Shown here in pieces: positions 8,348-16,548 of a DNA stretch of 51,903 bases. Origin of the DNA: JAQUGA01 sp964521105 (GTDB lineage Bacteria > Bacteroidota > Bacteroidia > Bacteroidales > WCHB1-69); the NCBI GenBank assembly GCA_964521105.1, contig CAZFPO010000011.1:1-51903 (forward strand), given 5' to 3'. Numbering within the stretch: position 1 is the stretch's first letter; each line of letters starts with the position of its first letter. The position numbers were made by a program, and so were the translations under genes. Below the pieces are notes generated by a model. That model saw only the letters and a program-made list of their open reading frames with translations. It did not search any database and had not been told where the DNA came from.

Positions 8348-9070
8348 ATGAGTAAATGTTTTTTTATTAAACAAATACCAAACGATATAACAGGGCTAAA
8401 TTTATTTTCTGGATGTGTTTCTATTGTTTTTGCTTTTCAACAAAATTTCGAATATTCATTTTACTTTATAATATTAGCTGCAGTTTTTGATTTTTTTGAT
8501 GGTTTTGCTGCTCGATTGTTAAAAGTATCTTCAGATATTGGAAAAGAACTAGACTCATTATCTGACGTTGTATCGTTTGGTGTAGCTCCTTCGATGATGC
8601 TTTTTGGCTTTTTTAAAACCATTGATTTTGAAATTATTGGAAGTTTTTCAAAATTTATTCCGTATACAGCTTTTATTATTCCTGTATTTTCGGCTCTTCG
8701 TTTAGCAAAATTCAATCTTGATACTCGTCAATCAGTCTCTTTTATTGGGTTGCCAACTCCTGCAAATGCCTTATTTTTTGCGTCTTTTGTATTTTTACCA
8801 AACACCCAAAACTTAATCCATCATCCAATAACCATCATGGTTTTAATTTGTCTGTTTTCGTATTTGTTAATATCCGAAATTCCAATGTTTTCGCTAAAAT
8901 TTAAATCATGGAATATTAAAGACAACATGGCTAAATATTTGTTTTTAGTTTATGTGGTAATCATACTTATACTCATCAATCCTCTTTGGGTGGGTGCTGT
9001 TGCAATTTCGGGATATATATTAATGAATTTTGTAATGTGGATTTTTAAATTGCCTTCCAGCAAACAATAA
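8348..9070 (+). CDS. pssA: CDP-diacylglycerol--serine O-phosphatidyltransferase
   Basis: PssA makes phosphatidylserine from CDP-diacylglycerol and L-serine in the inner membrane, the precursor of phosphatidylethanolamine. The 240-aa product has the complete CDP-alcohol phosphotransferase motif DG-x2-AR-x8-G-x3-D-x3-D: D51, G52, A55, R56, G65, D69 and D73, all present. It has about seven membrane helices. The IPN and NLFSG segment at the N-terminus and the early motif are typical of the PssA subfamily rather than PgsA. Spacing to the TPR gene is four bases. The phosphatidylserine decarboxylase gene is not in the window. Confidence 0.92.
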   Translation: MSKCFFIKQIPNDITGLNLFSGCVSIVFAFQQNFEYSFYFIILAAVFDFFDGFAARLLKVSSDIGKELDSLSDVVSFGVAPSMMLFGFFKTIDFEIIGSFSKFIPYTAFIIPVFSALRLAKFNLDTRQSVSFIGLPTPANALFFASFVFLPNTQNLIHHPITIMVLICLFSYLLISEIPMFSLKFKSWNIKDNMAKYLFLVYVVIILILINPLWVGAVAISGYILMNFVMWIFKLPSSKQ

Positions 9071-9096
9071 TAATTGTCTTCCCGAGAAATCGTTCA

Positions 9097-9303
9097 AAAA
9101 TGTGCCAATGTGCTAATGTGCTAATTTGAAAATTTGAAGATTTGAAAATGAGTTAATGATTCAATGTGCTAATTATTCAATTTGAAAATGATATAATTTG
9201 AAGATTTGAAAATGTGCTAATGTGCTAATTATTAATGTGCTAATGTGCCAATTATTCAATTTGCTAATTTGCTAATGTGCCAATTATTCAATTTGAAAAT
9301 GAA
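9097..9303. repeat. Low-complexity interspersed repeat of TGTGCTAA and TTTGAAAA words
   Basis: The intergenic stretch is built from two short words in irregular order: AATGTGCTAA (or TGTGCCAA), and TTTGAAAA (or TTTGAAGA), with ATTATTCAA linking blocks. It is not a regular tandem array and has no spacer structure. Between pssA and the EF-G paralog, both of which end here, nothing else is visible except the terminator at 9380-9409. Confidence 0.8.
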
Positions 9304-9379
9304 CGGAGGTTGAGTATAATTCAAGTAGTTCGATTTTTTCAAATATCCTATTGATTAATTTGGGATAAAAAAGATACAA

Positions 9380-9409
9380 AAAAAGGTTGCGATTTTTTGC
9401 AACCTTTTT
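9380..9409 (-). terminator. Intrinsic terminator of the EF-G paralog gene
   Basis: Perfect 11-bp arms AAAAAGGTTGC (9380-9390) and GCAACCTTTTT (9399-9409) around an 8-base loop, giving a T-rich tail on both strands. It lies 16 bases after the stop of the minus-strand gene and may also stop pssA transcripts. Confidence 0.85.
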
Positions 9410-9425
9410 AGGATAAAATTTTGGA

Positions 9426-11558
9426 CTATTCGTCGTCTTTTTCTTGTTCTTCGTATGCTTTTAGTAAAGCAATTTGAACATCGGTTGGAACTTGTTGATA
9501 GTCGTAATATTTTAACGTGTACATTCCACGACCGCTAGTAATTGAACTTAACGAGGTTGAATATTTATTCATTTCGGCAAGAGGAACGCGTGCTTTAATA
9601 ATTTGATAATCACCTTCGCTATCCATTCCCATTACAACGGCTCTACGTCCTTGTAAATCGGTCATACAGTCGCCCATGCGATCGGCAGGTACCATAACTT
9701 CTACGTCGTAAATTGGTTCCAAAATTTTAGGACCAGCATTTTTAAAAGCTTCTTTAAAAGCCTGACGACCAGCTAATTTAAACGCTAATTCGTTGGAGTC
9801 AACCGGGTGCATTTTGCCGTCGTAAACGTTTACAATAATATCTCGAGCATAAGAACCTGTTAGAGGACCTTCTTCAATTTTTTCCATGATGCCTTTTAGT
9901 ATGGCAGGCATAAAACGAGCGTCAATTGCTCCACCAACAATACAGTTATTGTATACCAATTTACCACCCCAATTTAATGGAATTTCTTCTGTTCCACGAA
10001 TTGGATATTTGGTTTGGTTTGGTTTTCCTTCGTACCATGGTTCAATTAACATGTGAACTTCACCAAATTGTCCGGCACCACCCGATTGTTTTTTGTGTCG
10101 GTACATTGCTTCGGCTGATTTGGTAATCGTTTCGCGATACGGAATTTTTGGTGGGAAAAGGTCGATTTCAATTTTGTTTGCTTTTTCGATAAACCATTTA
10201 GCCACATTAATGTGTTGCTCGCCCTGACCTGATACAATAATTTGTTTTAACTCTTTAGAATATTCTACAAGTAATGTTAAATCTTGTTTTCTGAGGTCGG
10301 TTAAAATTGCTCCTAATTTTTCATCATCTGATGAGTTTTTGGCTTTAACAGCGGTGCGGAATTTTGCATCTGGATATTCGGTAGGCGTAACCACATCATT
10401 GCTGTTTTTACTTGTATTTAGCGTGTTTAAACTGTTGGTGTTTTTTAATTTAATGGTTGCAGCAATATCGCCAGCTACTACTTTTTCAACTTTTTCACGG
10501 TTTTTTCCAGCAATAGCTAATAATTGAGATAAACGTTCTTTTGAGCTAGTAGTTGGGTTAAGCATATCCATGGCTTCGGTAATTTCGCCACCATATACTT
10601 TAAAAATCGACATTTCGCCAAGGTGAGGTTCAATAGTAGTTTTAAAAATATAGGCAATTGGAGCATCTGCCGAATTACATGTTAAATCTTTGCCATCAGT
10701 TGTTTTATTTGGTGCTACTTCGTTTGGAGCAGGGAAGTTGTTTATCATAAACTCTAATAAACGATTTACCCCTTGATCCATTTTTGCTGAAGTGCAAAGT
10801 ACTGGGAAAATACCTCGATTAATAATTCCAAGTTTTAAACCTCTCGAAATTTCTTCTTCGGATAAAGTACCGTTTTCGAAAAATGCTTCCATTAATGATT
10901 CATCATTACCCGCTGCATTTTCGATTAAAATATTTTGTAGCTCTTCTGCTTTTGCCATCTCAGCTGCTGGAATATCAGTTATTTCTGGGGCTCCTCCATT
11001 TACTGGAAATTTTAAAAGCTTCATTTTCATCAAATCGATAACTCCTGAAAAACCAGCTCCCTCAATAGGATATTGAACAACTGTTACGTTGCCTCCACCT
11101 AGTTGTTTAATTTGGCGTAATGAATCTTCAAAATTTGCTTTATCATGATCCAGTTGATTAATTACAAAAGCAACGGCTTTGTTTGTTTTTTTCGACCAAC
11201 GCCAGCCAACTTCGGTACCTACTTCAACACCATTGTTTGCATTTACTAAGATAATTGCTGTTTCAACTACTCTGAGGGCAGTAATAACTTCGCCAACAAA
11301 ATCATCAAAACCAGGACAGTCGATAATGTTTATTTTGTTTCCGTTAAACTGTGCATTTAATACGCTTGCATAAACCGAACCTTGACGTTCAAGTTCTATA
11401 TCGCGATAATCAGATACGGTGTTTTTGTCATCAATTGAGCCTCTGCGGCTTATCACACCTCCATGAAACAACATCGCTTCAGCAAGGGTAGTTTTTCCTG
11501 ATCTAGAACCGCCTAATAATGCAATGTTTCTGATCTCGTTTGTTTGGTATACTTTCAT
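9426..11558 (-). CDS. EF-G paralog (EF-G2 type) with degenerate GTPase motifs
   Basis: The 710-aa product has full EF-G architecture: G domain (1-270), domain II, III (VSGQGEQHINV), IV (YRHKKQSGGAGQFGEV) and V. The GTPase motifs are altered. The P-loop is GGSRSGKTT (16-24) instead of AHIDAGKTT. The G2 RGIT threonine is missing (ELERQGSVYASV). G3 reads DCPGFDDF (80-87), so the catalytic histidine of DTPGH is Phe84. G4 is NQLDHD. Bacteroides has a non-canonical EF-G2, reported to translocate without GTP hydrolysis and to matter during nutrient limitation; this protein fits that class. The canonical fusA is not in the window. The gene appears monocistronic with its own terminator at 9380-9409. 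Confidence 0.9.
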   Translation of the reverse strand: MKVYQTNEIRNIALLGGSRSGKTTLAEAMLFHGGVISRRGSIDDKNTVSDYRDIELERQGSVYASVLNAQFNGNKINIIDCPGFDDFVGEVITALRVVETAIILVNANNGVEVGTEVGWRWSKKTNKAVAFVINQLDHDKANFEDSLRQIKQLGGGNVTVVQYPIEGAGFSGVIDLMKMKLLKFPVNGGAPEITDIPAAEMAKAEELQNILIENAAGNDESLMEAFFENGTLSEEEISRGLKLGIINRGIFPVLCTSAKMDQGVNRLLEFMINNFPAPNEVAPNKTTDGKDLTCNSADAPIAYIFKTTIEPHLGEMSIFKVYGGEITEAMDMLNPTTSSKERLSQLLAIAGKNREKVEKVVAGDIAATIKLKNTNSLNTLNTSKNSNDVVTPTEYPDAKFRTAVKAKNSSDDEKLGAILTDLRKQDLTLLVEYSKELKQIIVSGQGEQHINVAKWFIEKANKIEIDLFPPKIPYRETITKSAEAMYRHKKQSGGAGQFGEVHMLIEPWYEGKPNQTKYPIRGTEEIPLNWGGKLVYNNCIVGGAIDARFMPAILKGIMEKIEEGPLTGSYARDIIVNVYDGKMHPVDSNELAFKLAGRQAFKEAFKNAGPKILEPIYDVEVMVPADRMGDCMTDLQGRRAVVMGMDSEGDYQIIKARVPLAEMNKYSTSLSSITSGRGMYTLKYYDYQQVPTDVQIALLKAYEEQEKDDE

Positions 11559-11728
11559 TTTTCTAATTAAGAATTTATATTTACTTTTATATCTTTTGTG
11601 AAATTGTGGGCAAAATTATAAAAAATCCCTTTCATTTTAAAATAAAATAATGCTAATCAACATTATAATTTGCTTTTTTTTATTTAAACAAACATTATCA
11701 AGTGTTTTTGAAAAATTAAAAATCTCTT

Positions 11729-14395
11729 TTAGTGATTGTTTTTGTTAAAAACAGGCAGGGTTTCTGACGGAACAGTCTTTTTTTCGTTGAGCAATTCATA
11801 ATCTTTTAATATTCTGTAAAATTCATCCATGAAATGAGTTTTGTATGAATTTGAAAAATAAACAATCGTGTTTTGTATGTTAATGATAAAAAATGCTGGT
11901 AAATAATTCGAAAAATCAAAATGAATAGTTGAAATCAAATAATTTAATACCTTACTTTGCTCATCTTCTACAAAAATAATATTTTTTGCTATATTATTTG
12001 AAATATAGGGTGTTATGAATTTTAAGGTGTTTTCAGGAACAAAAATCAAAAAGCTTCCTTTCCAACCTGGATAGTAATTGATGTTTGAAATTATTTCGTT
12101 TACAGCCGATAATGATGCATATTCTGTTGGATTAATATAAGTTATTATCAACCCATAACTATATAATTCGGATAGTAGTTTTGGGGGGTCAGTTTTAATT
12201 TCTATGGTGTTTTTAGGATCAATAGTTCCATAATTTTCGCGAATTAAATTAGAGTTTGGAAAATACAATCCGCCATGACGAATGTTGTTTTCTACTGCAT
12301 AAAAATTTAAATTAAATGTTGTTACGCAACTTGCAGTTCTGGATAAGCTAACAGATTGATAAATACCGTTTTCCAGTTTAAATTCTCGTGGTGAATCACT
12401 CGGTTTTGTAAATTTTCGAACTTGGTATGTTCTAAACTTTTCATTAACATATTTTGATAGTGAATAGTTTGTGCCGTATTTTACAATTGAAATTGGATCT
12501 TTCTCTTCTAGTAACACCAGAGTAGCACTATATTTTTCGTCGCATACACTTGCTTTGTCAAAACAAATTGTTTTCCAATCAGAACCATCGTAAATCAATG
12601 GACAATCAAAGTTTGAACTGTATTGAGAGGGTATTCCAAAAGTACGACATAAGGCAACAAAATATAAATCACGAGAATATTTATCGGCAATTTGTAATTT
12701 ATCAACATCGATTGGCGAAATCGGATTATTTGAATAGTTTTCGTCATCGGGAATGATTGTAATGTGATTTTTAACATAACCAATTAATGAATTAATGTTT
12801 GATAGCGACTGTTTTTGTAAGTCCGAATAGGTGTTTTCAAAGTAATTACGCCATGGCGTAAGAAGTTCGTTTGAAAGCTGAGGATTTAATATGTAATTTA
12901 AATAATTAAGATCACTGTAAAATCCTTTTTGTGTTTTAATGTTATCACTGCTTGGAAGCATTGATTTTAAATCACTTGAACTAGATGTAAATAAAGCTTT
13001 TGGACTTAATACATCTATAAAATCGGCAAAGTAGATGTTGGAATTATTTGATTTGATAAATTTTCCAATTTCCGTGCAGTTAATTCCACTTTTTTCAACG
13101 TTTTTGAAATACTTATCACCAATTTTATTTTTAACGATAACATCATTTATTAAATAATTTAACTGTGGTGAGTTTTTCCGAATGGTATCACAAGTATATA
13201 TTTTTTTGATTTCCTCTTCCGATTTTGGGATAACTTTTGTCGCTCCAATTTTTTCGGCGGGTGGAAATATGTTAAAAATGTAATTAGTGTTACTGTTGTA
13301 TCGATTTGCAAGTTTAATTGTGAATTCGCTTTCCTGATTGGTATTCACAAACGTAAATCCCATGTCATTCCCTTTTGCCGAAAAAGCTACAAAAGTGCCC
13401 GCACCGGTGTAAAAAGTACAATTTCCTTCGCTGTTTGTATTTTTTGTAATAAAAGGAAAAATAGATGCATTTTTAATTAACATTAAACTTACAGGAGTGT
13501 TATTTATTGGATTATTTGAACTGTCTAAAACAGTAAATTTAATTTTTGTTTGAAAACCGTATTGTTTTTGAATGTTTTGAATTTGATAATAGGGTGTTTT
13601 AATTTCGGTATTATCATAAAATAAATCATTTCCAATACACCGAGTGTAAGCTACTAACGAACGTTCAATTACAGAACGCGACCAAGTTTGTTCTAGTTGT
13701 TTTCGAGGTTCGTTAACGGGTATTAACGTCCATTTTTCATTTATCCATACTTCGATAAAATAAAAATCACCGTCGGTGTGAGCGAGGGCTGGAATATAAC
13801 CTAATCGGGCTGGAATACCAACTGCCCGTAAAGTTGCTACTTGAAAAATGGCAGCATCAAGATAGCTTACTTCTTTCGCATTTAATGAGGCTAAGGGATT
13901 ACTCATTTCGGGTTTTCCGGGCAAAGCAATTATTTTTTCTCTACACCAATATCCTACTTCAATTACAGCTTCAGAAATTGACATTTCCGAAATTTTTTTA
14001 AACAGGGTGTTATGAGCAAATATTCTGAAAGTATCTAGTTTTTCATTAAATACTAAAGGATTTAGAACATATTGTTTAAAAAGAACTTCGGGCATAGATT
14101 TGCCCCATGAGGTTTTTTGACGAGTGTAATTGGCAATATTTATTTGCTTTTGAAAGAATGATTCATTATTGGAAATAATATCCGAAATTGGCAAATATGT
14201 AAAAAGGAAAAACAACGAAGGGTTGTTTGAAATATTTTTCTGATACAAACTAGGATAATTTGCTTTGTATGATTCGAGCCATTTTTTTCGTTGATTCAAA
14301 ATGGATTCATTTATGCCAACTTCCCCTTTGCTTTGAGCGATAATGTTGGCAATTTGAGATGCTAACAAAAGAAATAATAAGGTAGTTTTTTTCAT
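11729..14395 (-). CDS. Secreted protein with two degenerate transglutaminase-like cores and a C-terminal thioredoxin-like segment
   Basis: The 888-aa product has a signal peptide (to about residue 21, SQIANIIAQ). Residues 145-235 match the transglutaminase core: the helix LDAAIFQVATLRAVGIPARLGY and the strand FYFIEVWINEKWTLIPVN. A second copy lies near 560-640 (YSRDLYFVALCRTFGIPSQY, then DGSDWKTICF). In both, the Cys before the helix is replaced (Tyr/Leu; Tyr/Ser) and the HaW histidine is absent, so protease or transglutaminase chemistry is unlikely. Residues 285-350 look like a carboxypeptidase-regulatory/Ig-like strand domain. The end (about 760-870, SYGLIITYINP to LPAFFIINIQNTIVY) resembles a thioredoxin fold without CxxC. 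Located in the periplasm or on the surface; role unknown. Confidence 0.75.
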   Translation of the reverse strand: MKKTTLLFLLLASQIANIIAQSKGEVGINESILNQRKKWLESYKANYPSLYQKNISNNPSLFFLFTYLPISDIISNNESFFQKQINIANYTRQKTSWGKSMPEVLFKQYVLNPLVFNEKLDTFRIFAHNTLFKKISEMSISEAVIEVGYWCREKIIALPGKPEMSNPLASLNAKEVSYLDAAIFQVATLRAVGIPARLGYIPALAHTDGDFYFIEVWINEKWTLIPVNEPRKQLEQTWSRSVIERSLVAYTRCIGNDLFYDNTEIKTPYYQIQNIQKQYGFQTKIKFTVLDSSNNPINNTPVSLMLIKNASIFPFITKNTNSEGNCTFYTGAGTFVAFSAKGNDMGFTFVNTNQESEFTIKLANRYNSNTNYIFNIFPPAEKIGATKVIPKSEEEIKKIYTCDTIRKNSPQLNYLINDVIVKNKIGDKYFKNVEKSGINCTEIGKFIKSNNSNIYFADFIDVLSPKALFTSSSSDLKSMLPSSDNIKTQKGFYSDLNYLNYILNPQLSNELLTPWRNYFENTYSDLQKQSLSNINSLIGYVKNHITIIPDDENYSNNPISPIDVDKLQIADKYSRDLYFVALCRTFGIPSQYSSNFDCPLIYDGSDWKTICFDKASVCDEKYSATLVLLEEKDPISIVKYGTNYSLSKYVNEKFRTYQVRKFTKPSDSPREFKLENGIYQSVSLSRTASCVTTFNLNFYAVENNIRHGGLYFPNSNLIRENYGTIDPKNTIEIKTDPPKLLSELYSYGLIITYINPTEYASLSAVNEIISNINYYPGWKGSFLIFVPENTLKFITPYISNNIAKNIIFVEDEQSKVLNYLISTIHFDFSNYLPAFFIINIQNTIVYFSNSYKTHFMDEFYRILKDYELLNEKKTVPSETLPVFNKNNH

Positions 14396-14452
14396 TTTAT
14401 GAAAATATGGTTTCTACAAAAGTAAAAAAAAAAAAATCGATTATAAAAATTA

Positions 14453-14487
14453 AAAGGAGACTTGGAAATTTTCCCGAAGTCTCCTTT
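14453..14487 (-). terminator. Intrinsic terminator of the carboxyltransferase gene
   Basis: Perfect 11-bp arms AAAGGAGACTT (14453-14463) and AAGTCTCCTTT (14477-14487). On the minus strand it is followed by TTAATTTTTAT. It lies 30 bases after the stop at 14518. Confidence 0.8.
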
Positions 14488-14517
14488 AATATCTAATAAT
14501 TTAAAAATAGGAATATT

Positions 14518-16305
14518 TTATTCTAAAAATAATAAAGTTTCCCCTTTGCCAATAAGTTCGCCTTGTTTGGCATAAACAGCAACAACTTTCCCATCAAAAT
14601 TTGAGATTACCGTTTCGGTTCCGTAATAAGTGAGTATATAGGCAACAATATCACCATTTTTTACTTGGTTTCCAAGTGGTATAGGAGTGGATTTTTGTTC
14701 AAAATCGGCTTCCCAATATACCCTGCCACCAACAGGAACAACAACTGGCATTGCATTCGGAAATTTTGCTTTTATTTCGGATAGTTGTGTCTTTTCTGTC
14801 ACATCTGCTTTAACCGGTTTTTGTTCGTTAACAATCACTTTTGATGCTTGCTTTGCTTTTTCAATTTCTTCTTCGAAACGTTTTTTTGCAATTCCTGATT
14901 TATAATCGCGATATTGACGATCGTGCATTGCTAATTCAAATAACTCTTCATCATCTGGTCCAAAATCCCAATTGTTGGCTTTCATCTCTTCGCGATATTT
15001 GTCCAATTCATTTGGGTAATTGTCTTGTGGTAGTCCATCAAAAAATACTAGTCCTTTTTCTTTAGCTAATTCGATAATTTCGGGAGCTAATGTGCCAGGT
15101 AGTTTCCCTGCTTTGCCTAAAATCATATCCCACGAATTATTATCAATCATATGGAATCGTTTTCCACCTTTTATTAAATTCATCACATTCATTAGGGCAA
15201 TGTTTTTCACATACTGACTGAATGGCGTAACTAGCGGTGGATTTCCAAGCATGGGCCAAATTTTTTCAACTTCTTCAAACAATAAAACAAGTAATTCATC
15301 CGTGGATATTTCAGTTTGATTATTTCCACGCAAAAAAGAATTGATTACATCGTGAACCCCTTTCATATCCGCCATCATTGAGCCCATCATGCCACCAGGT
15401 AAGCCAGGTCCAATGAGTAATGATGTCATAAAACGGTTTCTTGGGTCGATAAATAAACCCAAAAAGTCATCAATAAAACTTTGGGTTAATCTTCGTGCCT
15501 CCATATATGCTTTCATATTAATTTCTGGCACTAAAAAGCCTGCATCTTTTAGCATCGCTTGCACCGCTAAAACATCTGGATGAACCATCCCCCAAGATAG
15601 TGGCTCGATTGCTACATCCAAGTAATCTGCTCCAGCTTTGGCAACTTCTATCATAGATGCCATTGCAAATCCAGGTCCTGAATGACCATGATACTGTACT
15701 TTGATATGCGGATATTTCGTTTTTATTGATTTTACTAATAAACCCAATGAGTGTGGTCGTCCAACGCCTGCCATATCTTTTAAAGCAATTTCATCGGCTC
15801 CAAATTCTACTGCTTTGTCAACAATTGTCATAAAATAGTCCACCGTATGAATGTCGGAATGGGTTATACTTAATGCTGCTTGAGATATCATTCCTGCTTC
15901 TTTAGCATATTTTATGGACAGTTCTAAATTTCGGTAATCATTTAATCCACAAAACGAACGTGAAATATCAACTCCTTGGGCTTTTTTAACCTTAAACATC
16001 AGTTGACGAACATCAGCAGGAACAGGATACATTCGTATGCCATTTAAAGCTCGTTCGAGCATGTGTGTTTGAATACCTGCTTGGTTAAATGGTTTTACCC
16101 ATTCGCGGACAGCTGTATTTGGATTTTCGCCAAACAATAAATTCACTTGCTCAAAAGCCCCTCCATTGGTCTCAACTCGTGCAAAACATCCCATGTCGAT
16201 AATCACCGGTGCAATTTGTTTTAATTGGTCAACTCGAGGTACATATTTCCCTGACGATTGCCACATATCACGGTAAATTAAACTAAATTTTATTTCTTTT
16301 GCCAT
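14518..16305 (-). CDS. Carboxyltransferase of the oxaloacetate decarboxylase alpha / pyruvate carboxylase B family, biotin lysine missing
   Basis: The 595-aa product has the carboxyltransferase TIM barrel: RDMWQS (12-17, for the usual RDxxQS), NGGAF, LKDMAGV with the metal-region Lys176, and YHGHSGPG with metal ligands His206 and His208. A PycB/OadA-type helical part follows, then a charged linker (about 470-510) and a C-terminal biotinyl/lipoyl-like domain (about 515-595). In family members that domain carries MKM; here the aligned stretch 559-565 is TYYGTET, with no lysine. The enzyme would normally move CO2 between biotin and oxaloacetate, pyruvate or methylmalonyl-CoA. It may use a separate biotin carrier or work without biotin. 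It is divergent from malic enzyme (243 bases), which shares its C3/C4 acids. No beta or gamma subunit is nearby. Confidence 0.78.
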   Translation of the reverse strand: MAKEIKFSLIYRDMWQSSGKYVPRVDQLKQIAPVIIDMGCFARVETNGGAFEQVNLLFGENPNTAVREWVKPFNQAGIQTHMLERALNGIRMYPVPADVRQLMFKVKKAQGVDISRSFCGLNDYRNLELSIKYAKEAGMISQAALSITHSDIHTVDYFMTIVDKAVEFGADEIALKDMAGVGRPHSLGLLVKSIKTKYPHIKVQYHGHSGPGFAMASMIEVAKAGADYLDVAIEPLSWGMVHPDVLAVQAMLKDAGFLVPEINMKAYMEARRLTQSFIDDFLGLFIDPRNRFMTSLLIGPGLPGGMMGSMMADMKGVHDVINSFLRGNNQTEISTDELLVLLFEEVEKIWPMLGNPPLVTPFSQYVKNIALMNVMNLIKGGKRFHMIDNNSWDMILGKAGKLPGTLAPEIIELAKEKGLVFFDGLPQDNYPNELDKYREEMKANNWDFGPDDEELFELAMHDRQYRDYKSGIAKKRFEEEIEKAKQASKVIVNEQKPVKADVTEKTQLSEIKAKFPNAMPVVVPVGGRVYWEADFEQKSTPIPLGNQVKNGDIVAYILTYYGTETVISNFDGKVVAVYAKQGELIGKGETLLFLE

Positions 16306-16342
16306 ATATATATTTTTTTACATTTTACATTTTTATTCCCTT

Positions 16343-16351
16343 GCAAAGTTA
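16343..16351 (-). promoter_or_regulatory. Probable -7 element for the carboxyltransferase gene
   Basis: On the minus strand TAACTTTGC matches TAnnTTTGC, 38 bases upstream of the ATG at 16305. A weaker plus-strand counterpart for malic enzyme, TTTG at 16494-16497 and TAATTTTAC at 16516-16524, is visible in the same divergent spacer. The spacer holds nothing else. Confidence 0.45.
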
Positions 16352-16548
16352 AAATAATTTTAAGTCCAAGTTATTAAGCACTTGTTAATTTAAATGTGAA
16401 ATTGAAAAATATTTTAGGAGCTTTAATTCTTCGATTTATTTGAATTTTATATTAGGATATTCGATGACTTATACCAAAATATTATTAAAGCATTTTGAGG
16501 TTTAAAAAAAACGTGTAATTTTACCGATTAATATCTAAAATCTACGGA

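Noticed and set aside
9097..9303. Possible CRISPR array
   Set aside because: Words repeat irregularly with no constant repeat length and no unique spacers of even size; no cas gene is nearby.
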